Assembly: GCA_033763635.1 (NCBI GenBank)
Contig: JANRKG010000148.1
Span: 1-13,655 of the forward strand
Length of the DNA: 13,655 bases
DNA from: JANRKG01 sp033763635
GTDB lineage: Bacteria > Cyanobacteriota > Cyanobacteriia > GCF-001939115
Direction: 5' to 3'
The position numbers and the translations under genes are program-made. The notes below the pieces were generated by a model that saw only the letters and a list, made by a program, of their open reading frames with translations, was not told the origin of the DNA and searched no databases. Position 1 is the stretch's first letter; each line of letters opens with the position of its first letter. Of this stretch, positions 1 through 6,638 are shown piece by piece.

Positions 1-836
1 CGTTCCTCTGCCTGTAAGGTCGTCAGCACATCCTGCCGTTGCTGTAACTGGTACAAACGGGACAACGCCTGATAGCGGAACCATCCATCCAGATCCCGCC
101 GAAATTGGGGTTCGGCATCGGGAAAGAGTTGGGGCGGATCGCTCCAGAGACCGCGCAGAGATTCGGCAAGGGGAGCCAGGGGAGACGATCGCATCGCCAA
201 CGCTTCCCAGGTTTTCGCCGCCTGGTTCACTTCCCCTGTTTGAGCCAGCAAAATTCCCAGGCGCACATCCAGTTCATCTAAAAGAGTCTGGACTTGCTGA
301 ATCGACTTTCGAAGTTGTTGCTGCTGAACCGAATTATCTCGACTGGGAGGACGTTGAGCCGGAGCATTCGAGGGCAGGGGAGGAGCCTCAGAGTTCGATT
401 CCAGGGCGCGTAGATTGGTCTGAAACTTCTCCAGGTTCTTCGTCGCCGACTGACGAACTTCCTGATACTGGTCGATCGCCCCTTGCAAAGGATTATTGCC
501 CAGCAGTCCTTTCCCGGCTTGCTCCAGGCCCGAACCGGGCTGATCACCCAGCTTGGACAACTCCGAAGCATGGAGAATGAGATTCGTTTGATAGAGTTCC
601 AGGCGGCTTTGAATTTGGGGTTCACTCCAGCTACTCATCAGGGATTGACCAAGCGACAGCACGGCAATGAGGGTCAGAAACCCCAGCAGGGGACGACGCA
701 GGGCCATGAAGGGTTCAATGCGCCGCTGAATGGCAGGAGTTCCCCACCCCTCCGCGATCGACAGGCCCAGTAACGCGATCGATGCAAGAGCGATCGTACT
801 TAACAAGGCGCTTAGTAAATAGGTCTCGAACGTCAT
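1..836 (-). CDS. Probable CPBP-family intramembrane protease, N-terminal part (3' end outside window)
   Basis: An open frame of about 278 codons runs off the left edge without a stop. Residues about 5-27 and 48-66 are hydrophobic and look like two membrane segments. They are followed by a stretch reading SRLELYQTNLILHASEL (residues about 80-96), then a glutamine- and proline-rich soluble region with helical, coiled-coil-like character. From memory, that stretch matches the N-terminal extension of cyanobacterial CPBP (Rce1/abortive-infection type) glutamic intramembrane proteases. The EExxxR catalytic domain would lie beyond position 1, so function cannot be confirmed here. The ATG at 836 is preferred because AAGGGGA lies just upstream. 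The ATG at 707 (Met44) would remove the first membrane segment and give the N-terminus I recall as more usual for the family, but has no clear ribosome site. The gene is divergent from the histidine phosphatase gene. Confidence 0.62.
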   Translation of the reverse strand, partial: MTFETYLLSALLSTIALASIALLGLSIAEGWGTPAIQRRIEPFMALRRPLLGFLTLIAVLSLGQSLMSSWSEPQIQSRLELYQTNLILHASELSKLGDQPGSGLEQAGKGLLGNNPLQGAIDQYQEVRQSATKNLEKFQTNLRALESNSEAPPLPSNAPAQRPPSRDNSVQQQQLRKSIQQVQTLLDELDVRLGILLAQTGEVNQAAKTWEALAMRSSPLAPLAESLRGLWSDPPQLFPDAEPQFRRDLDGWFRYQALSRLYQLQQRQDVLTTLQAEE

Positions 837-854
837 GACTTCCCCTTATGCCAA

Positions 855-882
855 TGCCTGTATCACTGCCTGTATCACTGCC
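855..882. repeat. Short tandem repeat in a divergent intergenic region
   Basis: The 12-mer TGCCTGTATCAC occurs twice head-to-tail (855-866 and 867-878), followed by a further TGCC (879-882). It lies 19 bp upstream of the CPBP-like start and about 130 bp upstream of the histidine phosphatase start, in the shared 173 bp intergenic region. It may be slippage, or paired sites for a regulator; the sequence does not decide. Confidence 0.6.
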
Positions 883-995
883 CTGGCCCTGCATTATCTC
901 ACCCATTCCGATTTCCACGGATTCTTCATGGAATACCGAGAGCGGTACAATGCTGTTGCTCCTGTTTTATCAACTTAGCAATCTATCGTTCCATC

Positions 996-1000
996 GGAGG
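996..1000 (+). promoter_or_regulatory. Shine-Dalgarno GGAGG that decides a TTG start
   Basis: A perfect GGAGG sits 9 nt upstream of an in-frame TTG at 1010, whose protein begins directly with the conserved TRVILVRHGQ strand. The upstream in-frame ATGs at 848 and 950 have no comparable site and would add unconserved residues. A TACAAT hexamer at 946-951, a possible -10 element, overlaps the ATG at 950, which also argues against that start. Confidence 0.75.
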
Positions 1001-1009
1001 AAAAGACCC

Positions 1010-2377
1010 TTGACGACCCGTGTAATTTTGGTACGCCACGGCCAGAGTAGTTATAACGTGGAACGGAGAGTACAGGGCCATCTGGACGAATCCACCTTGA
1101 CGGAAGTAGGGCAGGAATCCGCCCGTCAGGTGGGAGCCGCTCTCAAAGAAATTACCTTCGATGGAGTCTACAGTAGCCCACTCCGGCGTGCGCGAGATAC
1201 AGCAGATCTCATTCTGGCGGGTTTGGTCGGTCAAACCCCTCCTCTCCACGTTACTGATAACTTAAAAGAAATCAATCTTGTGAACTGGGAAGGGGTGCTC
1301 TTCAAGGATGTGGAAGCCCAAGACCCAGAAGGATTTCGCCATTGGCAGGAGTCTCCCCACGAACTCAAGATGCAGGTGGCCCGTCCCGATGGCACGACCT
1401 TTGATTTCTTCCCCGTTCCCGCTCTGTATGACCAGGCCCGTCAGTTTTGGCGCGAAACCATCCCCAACCATCCCGGTCAAACCCTGTTAGTCGTGGCCCA
1501 TAGTGGGATTAATCGGGCGCTGATTGGCGCAGCGATCGGCCTCACACCAGCGGATTATCAAGCCATTCACCAGTCCAATTGTGGGATCAGTGTCCTGAAC
1601 TTCCCCGATGGTTGGACTCCCGAAAGTGCCCCCGGTACGGTGCAAGTGGAATCCTCTAACCTCACCTCCCACATGGATGAGCCTCTGCCCAAACCTCGCC
1701 ACAACCACAAGGGACCCCGATTTCTACTGGTCCGGCATGGCGAAACGGACTGGAATCGCCAGAAACGCTTCCAGGGCCAGATTGATGTACCGTTAAACGA
1801 CAATGGACGGAACCAAGCCCGTCAAGCGGCGGAATTTCTTAAGGATGTGAAGCTGGATTTTGCCTTCAGCAGTCCAATGCTCCGTCCCAAGGAAACAGCA
1901 GAGATCATTCTTGAACCCCACCCACAGGTCCAATTAGGGTTATGCGAAGAATTCTGTGAAATCAGTCACGGGCTCTGGGAAGGCAAACTGGAGGAGGAAA
2001 TTAAGGAGGTCTATCCCGATCTATTGGTGCAATGGCAGAAGCAACCCGCAACGGTTCAGATGCCAGAAGGGGAAAATCTACAACAGGTTTGGGACCGGAC
2101 GATCGCAGGCTGGCAAAAAATCCTGAAAACCGTTTCCGAAAGCGGCACTCAAGCCACCGTTCTGGTGGTTGCCCATGATGCCGTCAATAAGGCGATCCTC
2201 TGTTACATGCTGGGGCTGGGAGCAGAGAATTTCTGGAATTTTCGCCAGGGGAACGGGGCCGTGAGCGTGATTGATTACCCCAATGGCCCCGATCAACGCC
2301 CTGTTTTACAGGCATTGAACATCACGACCCATCTGGCCGGAGGGGTGTTGGATAAAACCGCCGCCGGGGCGCTGTAA
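1010..2377 (+). CDS. Two-domain histidine phosphatase (phosphoglycerate mutase-like)
   Basis: The 455-residue protein is a tandem duplication of the histidine phosphatase (phosphoglycerate mutase-like) fold. Domain 1 carries RHGQ with His10 as the phospho-acceptor and a second catalytic histidine in VVAHSG (His164). Domain 2 repeats the pattern with RHGE (His243) and VVAHDA (His389). Each domain also has its acidic motif (NWEG in the first, EISHGLWEG in the second), so both look catalytically complete. Cyanobacterial annotations usually say phosphoglycerate mutase. At least one cyanobacterial member of the family acts as a metal-independent phosphoserine phosphatase, so the substrate is open: phosphoglycerate, phosphoserine or another small phosphate ester. 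No signal peptide is expected with the TTG start. The dihydroorotase-like gene begins 26 bp downstream, which suggests one operon. Confidence 0.92.
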   Translation: MTTRVILVRHGQSSYNVERRVQGHLDESTLTEVGQESARQVGAALKEITFDGVYSSPLRRARDTADLILAGLVGQTPPLHVTDNLKEINLVNWEGVLFKDVEAQDPEGFRHWQESPHELKMQVARPDGTTFDFFPVPALYDQARQFWRETIPNHPGQTLLVVAHSGINRALIGAAIGLTPADYQAIHQSNCGISVLNFPDGWTPESAPGTVQVESSNLTSHMDEPLPKPRHNHKGPRFLLVRHGETDWNRQKRFQGQIDVPLNDNGRNQARQAAEFLKDVKLDFAFSSPMLRPKETAEIILEPHPQVQLGLCEEFCEISHGLWEGKLEEEIKEVYPDLLVQWQKQPATVQMPEGENLQQVWDRTIAGWQKILKTVSESGTQATVLVVAHDAVNKAILCYMLGLGAENFWNFRQGNGAVSVIDYPNGPDQRPVLQALNITTHLAGGVLDKTAAGAL

Positions 2378-2403
2378 CAAGGGTTGCGATAACAGGGATT
2401 GCT

Positions 2404-3672
2404 ATGACGCAGGTATTGTTACGACGGGTCCGCTTACTGGACCCTGAAACCCAGACCGATCGGGTCACGGATGTTCTGCTGGCAGACGGGCAGATTCAGA
2501 CAATTGCAGACTCCCTTCCCTTAGAACCCAATAGGCAGGAGATGGCCTGTAACGGCTTCGTCCTGGGTCCGGGGTTGGTGGATCTGTACAGCCACTCTGG
2601 AGAACCGGGATTTGAGGACCGGGAAACCCTCGCCTCCCTCCTTGCTGCCGGACTCGCCGGAGGGTTCACCCGTCTGACGCTCCTGCCCGATACCCAACCC
2701 ACGATCGACAATCCCGCCAGCTTAACCGCCCTTCACCAAAAGCACCAAAGTCTCGCCACCCAGACATCCCCCCTTCCCGCCCTTTCCTGCTGGGCCTCCC
2801 TCACGATCGATGGGAAAGGGCAACAAATGGCGGAACTGGGGGAACTGGCAGAATGGGGCGCGATCGGCTTTGCCGATGGAAAACCCCTTTCCAATCTGGT
2901 GTTGGTCCGTCGTCTGCTGGAATACCTGAATCCCTTAGGCAAGCCTGTTGCCCTCTGGCCCTGCCATCCGGATTTAGTTGGGAATGGGGTGATGCGCGAA
3001 GGCTCGGCTTCCCTTCGCATTGGTCTACCCGGAAATCCGGCCTTTACGGAAACATCGGCCCTGGCTGCTTTGCTCGAATTAATCGAGGCGATCGGCACGC
3101 CCGTTCATCTCATGCGGATCTCCACCGCCCGCAGTGTGGATCTCATTCGCACCGCCAAAAGTCGGGGGTTGCCCATTACCGCCAGTACCTCCTGGCTCCA
3201 TTTGATTCTCAATACGGAAGCGCTCCAGAGTTACCATCCAGCCCTGCATCTCGCCCCACCGCTAGGAAATCCGGGGGACCAGGATGCCCTGATTCAAGGG
3301 GTGAAGGATGGCACTCTGGACGTGATCGCCATTGACCACACACCCTACACCTACGAGGAAAAGACCGTCGCCTTTGCCGAAGCTCCACCCGGAGCGATCG
3401 GCCTGGAATTTGCCCTGCCGCTCCTCTGGCAATCCCTGGTTCGTCCCGGTCTGCTCACACCTCTGGAATTATGGACGGCCCTCAGTCTGCGCCCTACCCA
3501 ATGTTTACAGCAAAGCCCAGGAACGATCGCCCCTGGGCAAAAGGCAGAACTGGCCCTCTTCAACCCGGATCAACCCTGGGTTGTGAGGGCCAGTACGCTT
3601 CATTCCCTGGCCCGCAATACCTCCTGGTTGGGGCAGGAGATTCAGGGCAAGGTGGTGCAGGTCTGGTGTTAG
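2404..3672 (+). CDS. Dihydroorotase-like protein lacking most catalytic ligands (PyrC'-type paralog)
   Basis: The 422-residue protein has the overall amidohydrolase/dihydroorotase layout, with PGLVD at 56-60, EPG at 67-69, and a C-terminal metal-independent sheet region. The active site is eroded. In the HxH motif the first histidine is Tyr62 while His64 remains. The substrate arginine next to it is Gly66. The PNT substrate asparagine is Asp96. The segment where the carboxylated lysine is expected reads AIGFADG, with no lysine at that place. The VHAED histidine is not recognisable, and the HLS histidine is Arg238. Only His64 and the late aspartate (Asp311 in IDHTP) clearly persist. It is therefore probably non-catalytic, like the PyrC' subunits that assemble with aspartate transcarbamoylase in Pseudomonas. 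A partnership with a cyanobacterial PyrB is inference. It follows the histidine phosphatase by 26 bp (AGGGA ribosome site) and overlaps the end of lepB by 4 bp. Confidence 0.88.
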   Translation: MTQVLLRRVRLLDPETQTDRVTDVLLADGQIQTIADSLPLEPNRQEMACNGFVLGPGLVDLYSHSGEPGFEDRETLASLLAAGLAGGFTRLTLLPDTQPTIDNPASLTALHQKHQSLATQTSPLPALSCWASLTIDGKGQQMAELGELAEWGAIGFADGKPLSNLVLVRRLLEYLNPLGKPVALWPCHPDLVGNGVMREGSASLRIGLPGNPAFTETSALAALLELIEAIGTPVHLMRISTARSVDLIRTAKSRGLPITASTSWLHLILNTEALQSYHPALHLAPPLGNPGDQDALIQGVKDGTLDVIAIDHTPYTYEEKTVAFAEAPPGAIGLEFALPLLWQSLVRPGLLTPLELWTALSLRPTQCLQQSPGTIAPGQKAELALFNPDQPWVVRASTLHSLARNTSWLGQEIQGKVVQVWC

Positions 3673-4289
3673 TTCTGATCCTGGTAAAGGGGATCTTTGT
3701 CTAATTCCCCCATCCGATTGGGGGGCCAAAATCGAACAACCGCCCGCCCAATAATCCGATCGCGGGGGACAAACCCCCAATAGTGGCTGTCGTAGCTATT
3801 GTTCCGGTTGTCGCCCAACACGAGATAGGAATTCGGAGGTACGACTTCCGGCCCCCAACTGTAAGTCGGACGATCGGCAATGTATTGTTCACGAATGGGT
3901 TTACCGTTGATGTAGACCCGCCCGCCTTTAATTTCGACCTTTTCCCCCGGTAGCCCAATCACCCGTTTAATAAAGGCATCTTTGAACTTTTGCTCTCTCA
4001 GGGTATCGGTGGGGGCAAATACGACGATATCTCCCCGTTGCGGTGAGTTAAAGCGATAGCTCAGTTTATCGACAATCAAACGATCGTCTACTTGCAACGT
4101 GGGTTCCATCGAACCAGAGGGAATCCATCGCGCTTCAGCTACAAAGGTGCGAATTCCCAAGGCCAGCACGATACTGAGGCCGATCGTCTTCATCCCCTCT
4201 ACCCAGGGATTCTCTTGAGTCGGACGAACGGGGTTAGTGCTGGAATCGTCGGGAGAGCCTTCACTTAAAGGTTTTTGGACAGGGGCCAT
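3669..4289 (-). CDS. lepB: Signal peptidase I
   Basis: The 206-residue protein removes signal peptides from proteins exported across the plasma or thylakoid membrane. A single N-terminal membrane segment covers about residues 34-50 after a proline- and serine-rich cytosolic tail. The catalytic serine is Ser60 in PSGSMEPT. The general-base lysine is Lys108 in FIKRVIGLPG. The conserved GDNRNNSYDSHYWG box covers about 159-172. The length is typical for the cyanobacterial type. The first ATG keeps the tail and membrane anchor; its ribosome site is weak (AAAGGAT rather far upstream). It is divergent from pyrC across 226 bp, and its stop lies inside the end of the dihydroorotase-like gene on the other strand. 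Confidence 0.96.
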   Translation of the reverse strand: MAPVQKPLSEGSPDDSSTNPVRPTQENPWVEGMKTIGLSIVLALGIRTFVAEARWIPSGSMEPTLQVDDRLIVDKLSYRFNSPQRGDIVVFAPTDTLREQKFKDAFIKRVIGLPGEKVEIKGGRVYINGKPIREQYIADRPTYSWGPEVVPPNSYLVLGDNRNNSYDSHYWGFVPRDRIIGRAVVRFWPPNRMGELDKDPLYQDQN

Positions 4290-4384
4290 AGGGGTATTTT
4301 GCGATCCTTTGCGCTTGCGATCGAAATGTTACAAGAAAACCTGAGACTATTCTATTCAATCCCCAGAGGGTTAGATGATTTAAG

Positions 4385-4428
4385 AACTAATCTGGCATGA
4401 CTTTAAAGATGAGTCCAGAGAATTAGTT
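4385..4428. other. Imperfect long hairpin in the lepB/pyrC divergent region
   Basis: AACTAAT (4385-4391) pairs with ATTAGTT (4422-4428). Inside, CTG (4392-4394) pairs with CAG (4416-4418) and GACT (4399-4402) pairs with AGTC (4412-4415), around a 9 nt loop and with two small bulges. It lies about 88 bp upstream of the pyrC start. It could be an RNA leader structure or an operator dyad. No run of T follows, so it is not a standard terminator. Confidence 0.4.
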
Positions 4429-4515
4429 AGAATTCAGCAGGAAAGCTTGCAGAGAAACAAACTGTCTTCTTAAGCAGACCACAAAGATCATGCCCTACAG
4501 GGTTTTTGCACCACC

Positions 4516-5829
4516 ATGACAGAGACCGCTTTACTCATTCAGAATGCCCAGATTCTTCAGTCTGGAGGAGATTTTTTTCAGGGAGATGTGCAGATTCGGC
4601 AGGGACGAATTGCTGAGATCGGTCCCTCTGGTTCCCTGGAGGGCGATAGGGTGATTGACGCAACGGGTCTCACTTTGTTGCCGGGAGTGATTGATCCCCA
4701 GGTGCATTTCCGAGAACCGGGATTGGAACATAAAGAGGACTTGTTCACCGCTAGTTGTGCCTGTGCAAAGGGGGGCGTAACCTCCTTTCTGGAAATGCCC
4801 AATACCCGCCCGCTCACTACAACCCAGGCCACCTTAGACGACAAACTAGCGCGGGCTGCTCAAAAGTGCCTCGTGAACTATGGGTTCTTTATTGGGGCAA
4901 CGGCAGAGCAATTGCCCGATCTGCTCACAGCGAATCCCGTCTGCGGAATTAAGATTTTTATGGGATCAATGCATGGTCCCCTCCTGGTTGATGAGACGGC
5001 TATTTTGGATAGTCTCTTCTCGAAGGGCGATCGTCTGATTGCCGTCCATGCCGAAGACCAGGCCCGGATTCGGGAACGGCGACAACAATTTGCAGAGATC
5101 ACCGACCCCGCCATTCACTCCACCATTCAGGACAATCAGGCCGCTCTCCAAGCCACCCAACTTGCACTCCAGCTTTCCAAGAAATATCAGAGGCGATTAC
5201 ACATCCTGCACCTCTCAACGGCGGAAGAAGCCGAGTTGTTGCGTCAGGATAAACCCGCCTGGGTGACGGCAGAGGTCACACCCCAACATTTAGTCCTCAA
5301 TACATCTGCTTACGCAACGATCGGCACCCTGGCCCAGATGAATCCACCCCTCCGATCGCCCCACGATAACGAAGTCCTCTGGCAAGCGTTGCGGGATGGG
5401 GTGCTGGACTTCATCGCCACCGATCACGCGCCCCATACTCTAGAGGAAAAGGGACAGACCTACCCCAACACCCCCTCTGGCATGCCGGGGGTTGAAACGT
5501 CCCTGCCCGTAATGCTCACCCAGGCGATGCAGGGCCGTTGTACCGTTGCCCAAGTGGCTCACTGGATGTCTACTGCCGTCGCCAAAGGATATCGGATTCC
5601 CAACAAGGGGGCCATTCTTCCCGGTTACGATGCCGATCTGGTGCTGGTGGACCTGAACACCTATCGCCCTGTGATTCGCGAAGAATTACAGACGAAGTGC
5701 GGTTGGAGTCCCTTCGAGGGCTGGGACCTGACAGGCTGGCCTGTGGTAACGATCGTCGGTGGTCAGATTGCCTTTGAGCGGGGCCAACTCCATACAGACG
5801 TTCGGGGAAAAGCATTGACCTTTGAGTAA
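4516..5829 (+). CDS. pyrC: Dihydroorotase (likely the active enzyme)
   Basis: The 437-residue amidohydrolase interconverts carbamoyl-aspartate and dihydroorotate in pyrimidine synthesis. The substrate-binding Arg66 (in FREPG) and Asn96 (in MPNTRP) are present, as are the carboxylated-lysine site Lys146 (GIKIFMG), His178 (VHAED), His232 (LHLST) and the catalytic Asp303 (ATDHAPHT). The one departure is the first metal histidine: the motif is D-P-Q-V-H-F-R-E-P-G, with Gln62 in place of histidine and His64 kept. I recall this variant from other cyanobacterial and Bacteroidetes-type dihydroorotases, so it is probably a lineage feature rather than damage. The gene has its own leader, divergent from lepB, with no strong ribosome site before the ATG. 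It ends 2 bp from the end of the convergent nrtR-like gene. Confidence 0.94.
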   Translation: MTETALLIQNAQILQSGGDFFQGDVQIRQGRIAEIGPSGSLEGDRVIDATGLTLLPGVIDPQVHFREPGLEHKEDLFTASCACAKGGVTSFLEMPNTRPLTTTQATLDDKLARAAQKCLVNYGFFIGATAEQLPDLLTANPVCGIKIFMGSMHGPLLVDETAILDSLFSKGDRLIAVHAEDQARIRERRQQFAEITDPAIHSTIQDNQAALQATQLALQLSKKYQRRLHILHLSTAEEAELLRQDKPAWVTAEVTPQHLVLNTSAYATIGTLAQMNPPLRSPHDNEVLWQALRDGVLDFIATDHAPHTLEEKGQTYPNTPSGMPGVETSLPVMLTQAMQGRCTVAQVAHWMSTAVAKGYRIPNKGAILPGYDADLVLVDLNTYRPVIREELQTKCGWSPFEGWDLTGWPVVTIVGGQIAFERGQLHTDVRGKALTFE

Positions 5830-5831
5830 GG

Positions 5832-6527
5832 CTAAATCTCAAAATTAAATCCCTTTTCCTTTAACTGGCGATATTTCTGCTCATCGAACTCATAGAGATA
5901 AGCTGCTCGGTGAGCTACGCCCGTTTCTAATTCATCCAGTTTCGTCAGAAATTCCATTTGCAGGAGTTTTTTACGAAAGTTTCGCTTGTCCAATTCCACG
6001 CCCAAAATCAGTTCATAGAGTTTCTGAAGCTGGGTGAGGGTAAATTTCTTCGGCAACAGTTCAAATCCGATCGGCTCGTAGCGCACCTTTCCCTTCAACC
6101 GTGCCAGAGCCATCGCCAGAATCCGATCGTGATCAAACGCCAGAGACGGCACCTGACGAATCGAAAACCAGGCGGCATCCCTGGCATCGGTCGCGGCCTG
6201 AATCGGGGATTCGTTCAGGCTGACCAGGGCATAGTAGGCGATCGTCACTACCCGTTCTCTGGGATCGCGATCGGGTTCACCAAAGGTATAAAGCTGCTCT
6301 AAAAAGACGCGATCGAGTCCCGTTTCTTCCCGCAATTCCCGCAGCGCCGCCGCTTCCACCGACTCCTCCACTCGCACGAAGCCCCCCGGCAAAGCCCACT
6401 GCCCTGCAAAGGGCGGCAACTTCCGTTCAATCAGCAGCACTTTGAGATCCCGCTCACTCAACTCAAACCCAAACACCACACAATCAACCGTCAGCGCAGG
6501 GCGGGGAAATTTATAGGAATAGGACAT
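5832..6527 (-). CDS. nrtR: NrtR-type Nudix regulator (ADP-ribose-responsive repressor of NAD genes)
   Basis: The 231-residue protein has an N-terminal Nudix domain and a C-terminal winged-helix-like region (about 150-231, including LLPKKFTLTQLQKLYE), the architecture of NrtR repressors. NrtR proteins bind DNA near NAD biosynthesis or salvage genes and are released by ADP-ribose. The Nudix box is fully canonical: Gly49, Glu55, then REL-REE-TGL ending at Leu71, so ADP-ribose hydrolysis remains possible. The start at 6527 begins MSYSYKFPRPALTVD, as usual for the family. The frame is open up to an ATG at 6656, but those extra codons cross the palindromic promoter region and were rejected. Two GTGTW/WACAC palindromes lie in the 111 bp between this gene and the divergent PP2C gene, consistent with an autoregulated divergent regulator. 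A simple ADP-ribose pyrophosphatase is the alternative. Confidence 0.88.
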   Translation of the reverse strand: MSYSYKFPRPALTVDCVVFGFELSERDLKVLLIERKLPPFAGQWALPGGFVRVEESVEAAALRELREETGLDRVFLEQLYTFGEPDRDPRERVVTIAYYALVSLNESPIQAATDARDAAWFSIRQVPSLAFDHDRILAMALARLKGKVRYEPIGFELLPKKFTLTQLQKLYELILGVELDKRNFRKKLLQMEFLTKLDELETGVAHRAAYLYEFDEQKYRQLKEKGFNFEI

Positions 6528-6580
6528 AGGACCAATGGGAGCCGAACTAAAACATCGTCTTCTACTTTTAGCAGATTTCA

Positions 6581-6609
6581 TTGACATAGTGTAAAAAATA
6601 CACCATACT
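6581..6609 (+). promoter_or_regulatory. Predicted sigma70-type promoter of the PP2C-kinase-hydrolase-vWA cluster
   Basis: A perfect -35 TTGACA (6581-6586) is followed by a 17 bp spacer and CATACT (6604-6609) as the -10. Transcription would start near 6616, leaving a leader of about 23 nt before the ATG at 6639. The spacer contains one inverted repeat and the predicted start site sits at the edge of the other. On the minus strand, TACACT (6593-6588) could act as a -10 for the nrtR-like gene, so both promoters may overlap the same sites. Confidence 0.6.
6589..6603. promoter_or_regulatory. Inverted repeat, candidate NrtR operator 1
   Basis: GTGTA-AAAAA-TACAC is a perfect 5-5-5 dyad lying between the -35 and -10 hexamers of the predicted plus-strand promoter. 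Binding there should block RNA polymerase. Assignment to the adjacent NrtR-like protein is inference from position and from the general form of NrtR sites (short palindromes with AT-rich centres). Confidence 0.6.
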
Positions 6610-6616
6610 GAACTTA

Positions 6617-6631
6617 GTGTTGAATTAACAC
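6617..6631. promoter_or_regulatory. Inverted repeat, candidate NrtR operator 2
   Basis: GTGTT-GAATT-AACAC is a second perfect 5-5-5 dyad, 28 bp centre to centre from the first. It covers the predicted transcription start and early leader of the PP2C gene. The shared GTGTW arms and identical geometry point to one dimeric regulator using both sites. Confidence 0.6.
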
Positions 6632-6638
6632 GAAGCAA

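Noticed and set aside
848..1009. Longer N-terminus for the histidine phosphatase, starting at the ATG at 848 or 950
   Set aside because: The extra residues are proline- and leucine-rich and unlike the family, a possible -10 element overlaps the later ATG, and the TTG at 1010 has a perfect GGAGG.
2733..3098. Antisense open frames over the dihydroorotase-like gene, and similar ones over lepB, pyrC, kinase and hydrolase genes
   Set aside because: They are low-complexity, arginine-, serine- and proline-rich shadows of well-supported genes, a common effect in this moderately GC-rich DNA.
4493..4507. CCCT-AC-AGGG followed by five T just before pyrC, terminator-like
   Set aside because: The 2 nt loop is too short for a stable hairpin and the stem is only 4 bp.
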